Origin: Microthrixaceae bacterium
Lineage (GTDB): Bacteria; Actinomycetota; Acidimicrobiia; Acidimicrobiales; Acidimicrobilacustridaceae
Direction: 5' to 3'
Assembly: GCA_947446975.1 (NCBI GenBank)
Contig: CANFHM010000011.1
Span: 1-46,974 of the forward strand
DNA: 46,974 bases
A program made the translations under genes and the position numbers. Numbering within the stretch: position 1 is the first letter of the stretch; each line of letters opens with the position of its first letter. Shown here one piece after another: positions 14,966-23,260 of the stretch. The notes beneath the pieces were generated by a model that was not told the DNA's origin, made no database searches, and worked only from the letters and a program-made list of their open reading frames with translations.

Positions 14966-17661
14966 TGTCCACGCTCATGCTCATCGACGGGAACTCCCTC
15001 ACCTATCGGGCGTTCTTCGCACTGCCCACCGACATGGCCACGGCCTCCGGTCAGGTCACCAATGCGGTGTACGGCTTCACGTCGATGCTGGTGAACCTGC
15101 TGCGCGATCAGCGTCCCGATCACCTCGCTGTTGTGTTCGACCGTTCGGAGCCCACCTTCCGTCATCTCGCCCTCGAGAGCTACAAGGCCAACCGTGAGTC
15201 CTCCCCGGACATCCTGCGCCAGCAGATGGGTCTGGTCCGCCAGGTCGTCGAGGTCCTGAAGGTGCCGGTCCTCGACCTCGTCGGGTTCGAGGCCGATGAC
15301 ATCATCGCCACCCTCGCCACCGAGGCCGAGGCTCGGGGCGACGACGTCATCATCGTCACAGGCGACCGCGACAGCTACCAGTTGGTGCACGACCCCCATA
15401 TCCGGGTCCTCTACAACAAACGTGGCGTCTCCGACTACGCCCTCTATGACGAGGCGGGGATCCTCGAGCGCACCGGTGTCACGCCCACCAGCTACGTCGA
15501 GTACGCCGCGCTCCGAGGCGATCCATCCGACAACCTCCCCGGTGTGCCGGGCGTCGGCGAGAAGACCGCAGCGAAGCTCATCACCACCTACGGCGGCATC
15601 GACGGCATCTACGAGCATCTCGACGAGCTCACACCGAAGCTGCGTCAGAACCTCGCCGAGAACGAGGATCGCGCCCGCATCAACGTCGATCTCATGCGTC
15701 TGCGCCGCGACGCCCCGGTGTCGGTGCACGTCGATGAACTCCGCATCGGTGACTACGACCTCGACGAGGTCCGGCGGGTGTTCGACTTCTTCGAGTTCCG
15801 GGCCCTCTACGAACGGCTCCTCGAGGTGCTCGGCGCGGTGGAGACCGGCTCGGTCGTCGCCGAGGCCCGGGGCCGCGTGCTCGAGGCCGAGCGAAGCGAT
15901 CTCGATCGTGCCGTCGACGCGTCGGGTGTGCTGCGCGCACTGGCCGATTCCGATGAGCCGCTGGCCATCGCCGGGGCCTGGGAGGGCGCCGAGGGACGAT
16001 CGGCACTCACCGGTCTCGCCATGGTCACCGACTCCGCCAGTGGCGACGTCGCCTGGATCCCCGCCTCCGTGCTCGCCGACGATGCCGTCCGGGCCGCGCT
16101 CTCGGCGCTCGTCGCCGCCGATGGCCGCCCCATCGCCGCGCATGATTCCAAGGCGATCATCCGCAGCCTGCTGCAGCTCGACATCGATCTCCGCTCGCTC
16201 ACGCTCGACACGATGATCGCGGCCTACCTGCTCGACCCATCTGAGTCGCGCTACGAACTCGACCAGCTCGTCGTGCGCTTCGCCGATGCATCGCTGCCGA
16301 TCGACGACGCCACCCCGACCGGTCAGCTCGATCTCGACGGTGGCGGCGACACCGGTGCCGACGCACAGACCGCCGCTCGCCGGGCGCTCGGCGTCGACGC
16401 ACTCATCGGCCCGATGGGCGAGGCCCTCGCCGCCCGCGGTCTGGCCCAGCTCAACCTCGACATCGAGGTGCCGCTCATCCGTGTGCTGGCCCGCATGGAG
16501 ATCCTCGGGGTCGGTGTCGATGTCGACGAGCTGCGCCGCCTCAACACCGAGCTGACCGCTCGATGCGATGAGCTCCGGGCGCTCATCTGTGCAGACGCCG
16601 GGGAGGAGTTCAACGTGAACTCCACGGTCAAGCTGCGCGAGATCCTCTTCGACCGCCTCGGGCTCGCTCCGCAGAAGAAGACCAAGACCGGGTACTCCAC
16701 CGATGCCGCGTCGCTCGAGAAGCTGCGGGGTCAGCACCCGATCGTCGAGCATCTCCTGGCGTACCGCGAGGTCGAGAAGCTCCGTTCCACCTACGGCGAG
16801 GGTCTCCTGGCCGAGGTCGGGCCCGACGGACGGATCCACGCCACGTTCAACCAGACGGTGGCCCGGACCGGTCGTCTCAGCTCCGATGCCCCGAACCTCC
16901 ACAACATCCCGGTGCGCTCCGAGCTCGGTCGCAGCTTCCGGCGGGCCTTCGTGCCGGCCGAGGGGTTCACCCTGCTCGTGGCCGACTACAACCAGATCGA
17001 GCTGCGCTGCATCGCCCATCTCGCCGAGGACCCCGGACTCATCGGCGCCTTCGAGTCCGGACAGGACATCCACAACGCCACCGCGGCCCGAGTGTTCGAC
17101 GTGGATCCGGGTTCGGTCACCATCGAGCAGCGATCGAAGGCGAAGATGGTCAGCTACGGCCTGGCCTACGGCATGGAGGCCTACGGTCTGGCCCAGCGTC
17201 TCGGTGTCGGCGTGGGCGAGGCCCAGCAGATCCTCGACTCGTACTTCGAGGCGTTCCCGGCCGTGCATGCCTATATGGATCGCACCGTCGCCGAGGCCCG
17301 GGAGCGCGGCTACACCGAGACCCTCTTCGGTCGGCGTCGTCAGATCCCCGAGCTGTCATCCTCGAACTTCCGGGTCCGTCAGGCCGGTGAGCGACAGGCG
17401 ATGAACGCAGGGATCCAGGGTCTGGCCGCCGACATCTTCAAGGTAGCGCTCGTCCGCCTGGACCAGCTGCTGGAACAGTCGGGCGGTGGGAGCCGGCTCA
17501 TCCTGCAGGTGCATGACGAGGTCATCTGCGAGGTCGTCCCCGCCGAGCTCGAGGCGGTCACGGCCCTGGTGCTCGATGCCATGTCCGGGGCCTTCGATCT
17601 CCGGGTCCCCCTCGAGGTGAACCTCTCGGTCGGGGACTCCTGGGCCGCGGCGAAGGGCTGA
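14965..17661 (+). CDS. polA: DNA polymerase I
   Basis: An 898-residue repair and Okazaki-processing polymerase. Residues 1 to about 290 are the 5' nuclease (LMLIDGNSLTYRAFFALP, VVFDRSEPTFRH, IIVTGDRDSYQLV and helix-hairpin-helix GVPGVGEKTA). Residues about 310-500 fold as the 3'-5' exonuclease, but the first acidic motif is absent (IAGAWEG where DTE is expected), so proofreading is probably lost, as in other actinomycetes. Residues about 520-898 are the polymerase: TGRLSSDAPNLHNIP, motif A VADYNQIELR (Asn for the usual Ser), motif B RSKAKMVSYGLAYG and motif C QVHDEVICE. It is coupled to pdtaR. Confidence 0.97.
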   Translation: MSTLMLIDGNSLTYRAFFALPTDMATASGQVTNAVYGFTSMLVNLLRDQRPDHLAVVFDRSEPTFRHLALESYKANRESSPDILRQQMGLVRQVVEVLKVPVLDLVGFEADDIIATLATEAEARGDDVIIVTGDRDSYQLVHDPHIRVLYNKRGVSDYALYDEAGILERTGVTPTSYVEYAALRGDPSDNLPGVPGVGEKTAAKLITTYGGIDGIYEHLDELTPKLRQNLAENEDRARINVDLMRLRRDAPVSVHVDELRIGDYDLDEVRRVFDFFEFRALYERLLEVLGAVETGSVVAEARGRVLEAERSDLDRAVDASGVLRALADSDEPLAIAGAWEGAEGRSALTGLAMVTDSASGDVAWIPASVLADDAVRAALSALVAADGRPIAAHDSKAIIRSLLQLDIDLRSLTLDTMIAAYLLDPSESRYELDQLVVRFADASLPIDDATPTGQLDLDGGGDTGADAQTAARRALGVDALIGPMGEALAARGLAQLNLDIEVPLIRVLARMEILGVGVDVDELRRLNTELTARCDELRALICADAGEEFNVNSTVKLREILFDRLGLAPQKKTKTGYSTDAASLEKLRGQHPIVEHLLAYREVEKLRSTYGEGLLAEVGPDGRIHATFNQTVARTGRLSSDAPNLHNIPVRSELGRSFRRAFVPAEGFTLLVADYNQIELRCIAHLAEDPGLIGAFESGQDIHNATAARVFDVDPGSVTIEQRSKAKMVSYGLAYGMEAYGLAQRLGVGVGEAQQILDSYFEAFPAVHAYMDRTVAEARERGYTETLFGRRRQIPELSSSNFRVRQAGERQAMNAGIQGLAADIFKVALVRLDQLLEQSGGGSRLILQVHDEVICEVVPAELEAVTALVLDAMSGAFDLRVPLEVNLSVGDSWAAAKG

Positions 17662-17665
17662 GCGG

Positions 17666-18421
17666 GTGTCCGATCCGGTCCGATCCGACGATCACTGGTT
17701 CGAGGCGCTGGCCGACCATCTCGGCGAGGCCTATCTGCGCTACTCGTTCACGATGGGAACGGCCAACGAGGTCGCCTTCCTCATCGATGTGCTCGGCCTC
17801 GAACCGGGCATGCGTGTGCTCGATGTCGGCTGCGGTCCCGGTCGTCATGCCCGGGCGCTGGGGGAGGCGGGACTCTCGGTCCACGGGGTCGACATCTCAC
17901 AGCGGTTCGTCGACATCGCCCGACTCGATGCGCCGGCCGGGGTCACCTTCGAACGGCTCGACGCCCGCCACCTGCCCTTCGACTCCGAGTTCGATGCGGT
18001 GATCTCCCTGTGTCAGGGGGCGTTCGGACTCGCCGGAGGAGGCGACTCGGTTCCGATGGGTGATCCCGATGCCACCGTGCTCGACGGCATGGCATCGGCC
18101 CTGCGACCCGGAGGTGGCATCGCCGTGTCAGCGTTCTCCGCCTACTTCCAGGTCCGCTGGCTGGAGGACACCGACAGTTTCGATGTGGGAGCCGGGGTGA
18201 ACCATGAGCGCACCGAACTGCGATCCCCGGATGGCGCTCGGGCCGAGCACGATCTCTGGACCACCTGCTTCACACCCCGTGAACTGCGTCTGCTCGCCGC
18301 CCGGTCCGGGCTCACGGTCGAGGAGATCTGGTCGGTGTCACCGGGCGACTACGCCCGTCGCCCGCCCGACCTCGATCATCACGAGTTCCTCCTGCTGGCC
18401 CGCCGCCCTCCGACTCCCTGA
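17666..18421 (+). CDS. Class I SAM-dependent methyltransferase
   Basis: A 251-residue Rossmann-type methyltransferase. Motif I is VLDVGCGPGRHARALGEAG (SAM binding), with the acidic residue of motif II in VHGVDISQRF; FDAVISLCQGAFGL is the motif IV region. Later, HDLWTTCFTPRELRLLAARSG and DHHEFLLLARR are typical of small-molecule methyltransferases. The substrate cannot be assigned. It starts with GTG 4 nt after the polA stop, so it is probably cotranscribed with polA. Confidence 0.8.
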   Translation: MSDPVRSDDHWFEALADHLGEAYLRYSFTMGTANEVAFLIDVLGLEPGMRVLDVGCGPGRHARALGEAGLSVHGVDISQRFVDIARLDAPAGVTFERLDARHLPFDSEFDAVISLCQGAFGLAGGGDSVPMGDPDATVLDGMASALRPGGGIAVSAFSAYFQVRWLEDTDSFDVGAGVNHERTELRSPDGARAEHDLWTTCFTPRELRLLAARSGLTVEEIWSVSPGDYARRPPDLDHHEFLLLARRPPTP

Positions 18422-18455
18422 CGACCTCAAGTGGCCCTTGGGGTCCCTGCGTGCC

Positions 18456-18461
18456 TAACCT
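18456..18461 (+). promoter_or_regulatory. -10 element (TAACCT) for rpsA
   Basis: TAACCT lies about 98 nt before the chosen rpsA start, giving a leader of roughly 90 nt that contains two overlapping short hairpins. Confidence 0.4.
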
Positions 18462-18480
18462 CTGAGTTCCTCATGCGCGC

Positions 18481-18508
18481 GAGCGCTGTCGAACGCTCCG
18501 TCCGGAGC
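18481..18508 (+). promoter_or_regulatory. Mutually exclusive hairpins in the rpsA leader
   Basis: GAGCG (18481-18485) can pair with CGCTC (18494-18498). Alternatively GCTCCG (18495-18500) pairs with CGGAGC (18503-18508). The two share bases and cannot coexist. S1 represses its own mRNA in other bacteria, so a leader switch is conceivable; this is inference. Confidence 0.3.
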
Positions 18509-18558
18509 CAGATCCCTTGTCCACCCTCGAATCCTTATCCACCGAAGAGAGAACCACC

Positions 18559-19935
18559 TTGTCCGACCAGATCACCACCGACGCGGCTGACGCCGCAACC
18601 CCCGCCGAAGCCGCTCCCGAGACCAACGGCATGGGCAGCTTCGACTCCGAGGGCCGCTACATCCCTCGTCAGATCATCGAGAACGATCTCGGTGCCGAGT
18701 CGCTCGACGAGGCGTACACGACCTCGATGGTGCAGGTGGAGGACGGTCAGATCGTCGAGGGGACGATCGTCAAGGTCGATCACGACGAGGTGCTCCTCGA
18801 CATCGGCTACAAGTCCGAGGGTGTCATCCCGGCCCGCGAACTCTCGATCCGCAACGACGTCGATCCCTCCGAGATCGTCTCGCTCGGTGAGCGCATCGAG
18901 GCCCTCGTCCTCACCAAGGAGGACAAGGAGGGTCGTCTCGTCCTGTCCAAGAAGCGCGCCCAGTACGAGCGGGCCTGGGGCACGATCGAGAAGATCAAGG
19001 AAGAAGAGGGTGTCGTCAGCGGCCCGGTCATCGAGGTCGTCAAGGGCGGCCTCATCGTCGACATCGGCCTCCGCGGCTTCCTTCCCGCCTCGCTCGTCGA
19101 ACTGCGTCGTGTCCGTGACCTCGCCCCCTACGTGGGCCGCACCGTCGACGCCAAGATCATTGAGCTCGACAAGAACCGCAACAACGTCGTCCTCTCCCGT
19201 CGGGCATGGCTCGAGGAGACCCAGAAGGAACAGCGCGACGACTTCCTCACGAACCTCAAGCCCGGCGAGGTCCGCCGTGGTGTGGTGTCGTCGGTGGTCA
19301 ACTTCGGCGCCTTCGTCGACCTCGGCGGCATGGACGGCCTCGTGCACGTGTCCGAGCTGTCCTGGAAGCACGTCGACCATCCCGGCTCCGTCGTCGCCGT
19401 CGGCGATGAGATCGAGGTGCAGGTCCTCGAGGTCGATCTCGACCGCGAGCGCATCAGCCTCTCGCTGAAGGCCACCCAGCAGGATCCGTGGCAGCAGTTC
19501 GCCTCGGCCCATCAGGTCGGCGAGCTCGTCTACGGCCGGGTCACCAAGCTGGTGCCGTTCGGTTCGTTCGTCCAGGTCGGCGACGGCATCGAGGGCCTCG
19601 TGCACATCTCCGAGATGTCCGCCCACCATGTCGATCTGCCCGAGCAGGTCGTCACCCCGGGCGAGGAGCTGTGGGTCAAGATCATCGACCTCGACCTCCA
19701 GCGTCGTCGCATCAGCCTCTCGATCAAGCAGGCCGCCGAGGGTGGCATCGTGGCCGCCGAGTACCAGGAGCACTTCGGCGAGCACGCCTACGACGATCAG
19801 GGCAACTACATCGGTGGCGCCGAGTCCACCGAGGCCCAGCAGGCATGGGCGGAGTACTACGCCGAGCACGGCGATGAGGGCATGGTCCCCGCTGGTGACG
19901 ACGCCGTCGCCGACGAGGCTCCCGCCGCCGAGTGA
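18559..19935 (+). CDS. rpsA: 30S ribosomal protein S1
   Basis: About 458 residues with four S1 (OB-fold) RNA-binding domains, as in actinobacterial S1: GQIVEGTIVKVDHDEVLLDIG, VVSGPVIEVVKGGLIVDIGL, RRGVVSSVVNFGAFVDLGG and GELVYGRVTKLVPFGSFVQVG. The Glu/Ala-rich tail is disordered. It brings mRNA to the 30S subunit. The start codon is TTG. The TTG at 18559 is preceded by AAGAGAG at good spacing; an in-frame TTG at 18517 would add 14 residues and has no clear ribosome site. A long perfect hairpin follows the stop. Confidence 0.93.
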   Translation: MSDQITTDAADAATPAEAAPETNGMGSFDSEGRYIPRQIIENDLGAESLDEAYTTSMVQVEDGQIVEGTIVKVDHDEVLLDIGYKSEGVIPARELSIRNDVDPSEIVSLGERIEALVLTKEDKEGRLVLSKKRAQYERAWGTIEKIKEEEGVVSGPVIEVVKGGLIVDIGLRGFLPASLVELRRVRDLAPYVGRTVDAKIIELDKNRNNVVLSRRAWLEETQKEQRDDFLTNLKPGEVRRGVVSSVVNFGAFVDLGGMDGLVHVSELSWKHVDHPGSVVAVGDEIEVQVLEVDLDRERISLSLKATQQDPWQQFASAHQVGELVYGRVTKLVPFGSFVQVGDGIEGLVHISEMSAHHVDLPEQVVTPGEELWVKIIDLDLQRRRISLSIKQAAEGGIVAAEYQEHFGEHAYDDQGNYIGGAESTEAQQAWAEYYAEHGDEGMVPAGDDAVADEAPAAE

Positions 19936-19941
19936 TCCGGA

Positions 19942-19972
19942 GTTCCGACGCGGCCTCAGGCCGCGTCGGAAC
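19942..19972. terminator. Bidirectional terminator hairpin, rpsA/luxR
   Basis: GTTCCGACGCGGCC and GGCCGCGTCGGAAC form a perfect 14-bp stem with a 3-nt loop TCA. On the minus strand the loop reads TGA, the stop codon of the luxR gene, and one arm encodes its last residues. It begins 6 nt after the rpsA stop and serves both convergent genes. Confidence 0.75.
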
Positions 19973-20240
19973 GCTCCAACTGCACGATCCCGAGACGCAG
20001 GGCGATGAGCACCGCCTGCGTCCGATCGCGCGCGTCGAGCTTCTGGTAGATCGACGCCAGATGGTTCTTGACCGTCTTCTGGGAGAGGTAGAGGCGAGCG
20101 GCGATCTGGGGCGTGGAGCACCCGTCGGTGATCGCCTGGAGGACCTCGGTCTCGCGCCGGGTGATCGCGTCGAGCGGCAGTCGCCAGCCGATGACGTTGG
20201 TGGGTGAATGGGTCGGTGGGGTCATGCGCAGTTCGTTCAT
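19956..20240 (-). CDS. Single-domain LuxR-type transcriptional regulator
   Basis: About 94 residues, consisting essentially of a GerE/LuxR helix-turn-helix: ITRRETEVLQAITDGCSTPQIA, then LYLSQKTVKNHLASIYQKL and DRTQAVLIALRLGIV. No receiver or sensor domain is attached, so any control is by expression or a partner. The start is uncertain: ATG 20240 is chosen, ATG 20225 is possible, and the frame runs on upstream to an ATG at 20315 that would cross the coaE start. It is divergent from coaE, and its 3' end forms half of the rpsA terminator. Confidence 0.78.
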   Translation of the reverse strand: MNELRMTPPTHSPTNVIGWRLPLDAITRRETEVLQAITDGCSTPQIAARLYLSQKTVKNHLASIYQKLDARDRTQAVLIALRLGIVQLERSDAA

Positions 20241-20299
20241 GGCGCATGAGTCGGCAGCGACGCGCAGAAGTTGAGGAGAGACACCGAAAATCCATCGGA

Positions 20300-20305
20300 T
20301 ACATT
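20300..20305 (+). promoter_or_regulatory. -10 element (TACATT), probable leaderless coaE
   Basis: TACATT ends 8 nt before the ATG at 20314. An in-frame GTG at 20308 lies too close to it to be the start. Confidence 0.45.
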
Positions 20306-20313
20306 CGGTGACC

Positions 20314-20949
20314 ATGTTGCTCCTCGGCCTCACCGGCGGGATCGGTTCCGGTAAATCCACTGTCTCGTCCGCCCTCGCCGAACGAGGGGCCGTCGTCATC
20401 GATGCCGATGGGGTGGTCCGCGAACTCCAGGCGCCCGGTGGCGCGGTACTGGCCGCCATGGTCGACCACTTCGGCGAGGGCATCCTCGCCGCCGATGGCA
20501 CCCTCGACCGTCAGGCCGTGGCGAACATCGTGTTCACCGACGCCGAGCAGCTCAAGGCGCTCAACGCCATCGTGCACCCGGCGGTGGGAGCCGAGATCGA
20601 CGCGCGCATCGAGGCGCAGCGCGACCTCGACAACATCGTGGTGCTCGACATCCCGCTGCTGGTCGAGAACAAGCCCTATGCGCCCGAGGGTGTCATCGTG
20701 GTCGACACCGATCCGGAGATCGCCGTCGACCGACTCGTCCGATTCCGCGGCTTCAGCGCCGACGATGCCCGCGCCCGGATGGCCCGGCAGGCCACCCGCG
20801 AGCAGCGTCTGGCCGAGGCTGATTTCGTGGTGCCCAACGACGGCACCCCGGAGGATCTCGTCGCCCATATCGACGCCTGCTGGGAGTGGATCCGGGGCCT
20901 CGAGGCGGCGAAGGTGGCAGCCGGCCCGGCCGCCGACGGCAGCGACTGA
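20314..20949 (+). CDS. coaE: Dephospho-CoA kinase
   Basis: A 211-residue P-loop kinase carrying out the last step of coenzyme A synthesis, phosphorylation of dephospho-CoA. The Walker A motif GLTGGIGSGKST is at the N-terminus; DADGVVRELQAPGG, NAIVHPAVGAEI, VVLDIPLLVEN and RMARQATREQRL follow in family order. Unlike the longer mycobacterial protein it has no C-terminal UPF0157 (GrpB-like) domain. The ATG start fits the leaderless pattern. It converges on dprE1 with only 6 nt between stops. Confidence 0.94.
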   Translation: MLLLGLTGGIGSGKSTVSSALAERGAVVIDADGVVRELQAPGGAVLAAMVDHFGEGILAADGTLDRQAVANIVFTDAEQLKALNAIVHPAVGAEIDARIEAQRDLDNIVVLDIPLLVENKPYAPEGVIVVDTDPEIAVDRLVRFRGFSADDARARMARQATREQRLAEADFVVPNDGTPEDLVAHIDACWEWIRGLEAAKVAAGPAADGSD

Positions 20950-20955
20950 GGAGAC

Positions 20956-22359
20956 CTACAGCGAGAGTCGGCGAGCGAGGTCGCTGGTGATACGACGATG
21001 CGGATCGACGCGCTCCCGGACCGCGCGCCATTCGTCCAGGCTCGGGTACATCTGCGGCACGAGTTCGGCCCGCACCCGCGAGTCCTTCGCGAGGTAGATA
21101 CGTCCGCCGGCCTCGACCACCATGTCGTCGAGTCGATCGAGCAGGGGAGCCAGACCGGGGACGCCGGTGGGGATGTCGAGGGCGAGGGTCCAACCCGGCG
21201 CGGGGAACGACAACGGCGAGGCGTTGTTCGGACCGAAGGCCTTGAGCACGGCGAGGAATGACGTGCATCCCGCAGCGCTGAGTTCCTCGATGATGCGCCG
21301 CAGCGTGGCTTCGGTGCCGAAGGGGATCACGAACTGCCACTGGAGGAATCCGCCGGGCCCGTAGATCCGGTTCCAGCCCCCGACCATGTCGAGCGGATGG
21401 AAGAAGGTGGGGATGGTCTGCAGTTCGTCGCGACGCAGCTTCGGCGCCTTGCGGAACCAGAGTTCGTTGAAGGCTCGCACGGTGAGCTTGTTGAGCAGGC
21501 CGCCCGGGACGAACGGCGGTGCCGAGGCGATCACGCCGGCCCGGTACTCGAAGGGATCGGTGCCGGCGGAGGCATCGAGCTCCTCGGCGGTGGCGAACCG
21601 GCCCCGGGTGAGCACGGAACGACCCATCGAGGCACCGGTGGCCATCAGATCGATCCAGGCCACGGAGTAGTCGTAGTCGGCATCTCCCGTGGCCATGAGT
21701 TCGACGACCGTGTCGAGATCAGGCGCCCGGTCGGTGTCGACGAGGAGTCGACTGGAACCGATGCGCGGGCAGCGGAACGTGGCGTCGAGGATCACGCCGG
21801 TGAGGCCCATGCCACCGGCGGTGGCCCAGAACAGTTCGGGGTCCTGCGTCGGACCGATCTCGACGACCGACCCATCGGCGAGTTGCAGATGGAGCGACTC
21901 GACGTGATCGCACCACGAGCCCTTGCGGTGGTGGTTCTTGCCGTGGATGTCGGCGGCGATGGCCCCGCCGACCGTGACATAGCGAGTGCCCGGCGTGACC
22001 GGCACGAAGAGTCCCTGTGGCACGAGTGAATGCAGCAGTCGGTCGATGCTGACCCCGGATTCGGCGGTGACGAGCACATGATCGGAGTCGGGGGCGGCAG
22101 GATGCACCGTGAACGCGTCGACGTCGATGGTCTCGATGACCCGACCGCCACTGTTCTGTGCGGCGTCGCCGTAGCTCCGGCCGAGACCGCGGGCCAGGAG
22201 ACCACGGGGGTTCGACCCGGGCAGCGACCGTCGGAGTTCGACGGCCGAGGTGGGGCGCCGGACATCGGCCGCCGTGGGGGCGGTGCGTCCCCAGCCGAAG
22301 AGTTCGGTGGAACGGGGGTGCGCCAGTTCGGCGGCCGGTTCAGGCGGTGTAGATGGCAA
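20956..22359 (-). CDS. dprE1: Decaprenylphosphoryl-beta-D-ribose 2'-oxidase (DprE1-like)
   Basis: About 467 residues, an FAD-linked oxidase of the VAO fold. With DprE2 it epimerises decaprenyl-phosphoryl-ribose to the arabinose donor for cell-wall arabinan. The match to mycobacterial DprE1 is extensive: ELFGWGRTAPT, ARGLGRSYGDAAQN, VPVTPGTRYVTVGGAIAADI, HGKNHH (FAD-linked His region), FWATAGGMGLTG, FFHPLDMVGGWNRIYGP, QWQFVIP and YLAKDSR. The cysteine attacked by benzothiazinones in mycobacteria is Ala here (GWTLALD). The start is probably the TTG at 22359 overlapping the ubiA end by 20 nt; a CTG at 22326 is the alternative. Confidence 0.88.
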   Translation of the reverse strand: MPSTPPEPAAELAHPRSTELFGWGRTAPTAADVRRPTSAVELRRSLPGSNPRGLLARGLGRSYGDAAQNSGGRVIETIDVDAFTVHPAAPDSDHVLVTAESGVSIDRLLHSLVPQGLFVPVTPGTRYVTVGGAIAADIHGKNHHRKGSWCDHVESLHLQLADGSVVEIGPTQDPELFWATAGGMGLTGVILDATFRCPRIGSSRLLVDTDRAPDLDTVVELMATGDADYDYSVAWIDLMATGASMGRSVLTRGRFATAEELDASAGTDPFEYRAGVIASAPPFVPGGLLNKLTVRAFNELWFRKAPKLRRDELQTIPTFFHPLDMVGGWNRIYGPGGFLQWQFVIPFGTEATLRRIIEELSAAGCTSFLAVLKAFGPNNASPLSFPAPGWTLALDIPTGVPGLAPLLDRLDDMVVEAGGRIYLAKDSRVRAELVPQMYPSLDEWRAVRERVDPHRRITSDLARRLSL

Positions 22360-23260
22360 AGCCGTAGATGAGGATCCAGGCAGCACCGGCGATGAGCAGG
22401 GTGCGATCGGACAGGACGAGGTTCTCCGGCTCAGCGCCCTTGCCCTGATCGAGCAGGAGCGCGTAGCGCAGGATGGCGATGGCGAAGGGCACGATGGAGA
22501 GCTGGAACAGCACGTTGTTGCCACCATGCAGATCGGCCGATGAGAAGGCCCACAGGCAGTAGGTGATGAGCGCGCCACCGGAGAACACGGCTCGCAGATA
22601 TGTGAGGAACGCCGGCGTGTAGAGGGCCAGCACCGGCCGCACCTCCGCCGCCTGCTCACCGAGATCGGACTGCTCGCCCTGTCGTTTGCCGGTCACCATG
22701 AAGAGCGCACCGAAGCTGGTGACGATGAAGAACCACTCCGAGATCGGCACGCTGGTGGCGGTGGCTCCACCGATGGCCCGGAGCACGAAACCGGCAGCCA
22801 CCGACATGATGTCGAGCACCGCCATGTGCTTGAGCCAGAGGGTGTAGCAGGTGGTGAGCGCCAGGTAGGCGAGGATCGTGAACCCGAAATCGCGTTCGAT
22901 GAGGAAGGCCCCGCAGACTCCGCCGACGAGCAGGAGGATCGAGAGCACGATGGCGAACGGGACGGGCACGATGCCGGCGGCGATCGGTCGTTCGCATTTG
23001 GTCGGGTGCCGGCGGTCGGACTCCACATCGGAGATGTCGTTGATGAGATAGGTGGCACTCGCGGCGGCGCAGAAGCACAGGAAGGCGCCGATGGCATGGA
23101 ACAGTTCGACCCGTTCATCGATGACTCCAGCCGCCGCCGGCGCGGCGAACACGAGGACGTTCTTCATCCACTGCTTGGGTCGCAGTTCGCGCACCACCCC
23201 GCCGAGGAATGATCCCCGGGGTGCCGCGGCCGGCACGGACGAGGGCATCGGGTCAGCCAC
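22340..23260 (-). CDS. ubiA: Decaprenyl-phosphate phosphoribosyltransferase (UbiA family)
   Basis: A 306-residue integral membrane prenyltransferase. In the DprE pathway the homologue Rv3806c transfers phosphoribose from PRPP to decaprenyl phosphate. The Asp-rich motif N74-D75-x2-D78-x3-D82 (NDISDVESD) followed by RRHPTKCERPIA is characteristic of this branch, and LRPKQWMKNVLVFAAP is its usual N-terminus. Seven to nine hydrophobic helices follow, with SVPISEWFFIVTSFGALFMV and GKRQGE typical of the second motif region. It overlaps dprE2 by 8 nt and dprE1 by 20 nt, giving a compact three-gene pathway. Confidence 0.88.
   Translation of the reverse strand: MADPMPSSVPAAAPRGSFLGGVVRELRPKQWMKNVLVFAAPAAAGVIDERVELFHAIGAFLCFCAAASATYLINDISDVESDRRHPTKCERPIAAGIVPVPFAIVLSILLLVGGVCGAFLIERDFGFTILAYLALTTCYTLWLKHMAVLDIMSVAAGFVLRAIGGATATSVPISEWFFIVTSFGALFMVTGKRQGEQSDLGEQAAEVRPVLALYTPAFLTYLRAVFSGGALITYCLWAFSSADLHGGNNVLFQLSIVPFAIAILRYALLLDQGKGAEPENLVLSDRTLLIAGAAWILIYGFAIYTA

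Noticed and set aside
14677-17268. 863-codon open frame antisense to polA
   Set aside because: High GC makes stop codons rare in shadow frames. Its composition (Asp/Glu/Gly/His-rich, no motifs) mirrors the polA codons, and polA is unambiguous on the other strand.
18535-20868. 777-codon minus-strand open frame across rpsA and coaE
   Set aside because: It is a shadow of rpsA and coaE. Only a separate frame in this area (19956-20240) has a recognisable domain.
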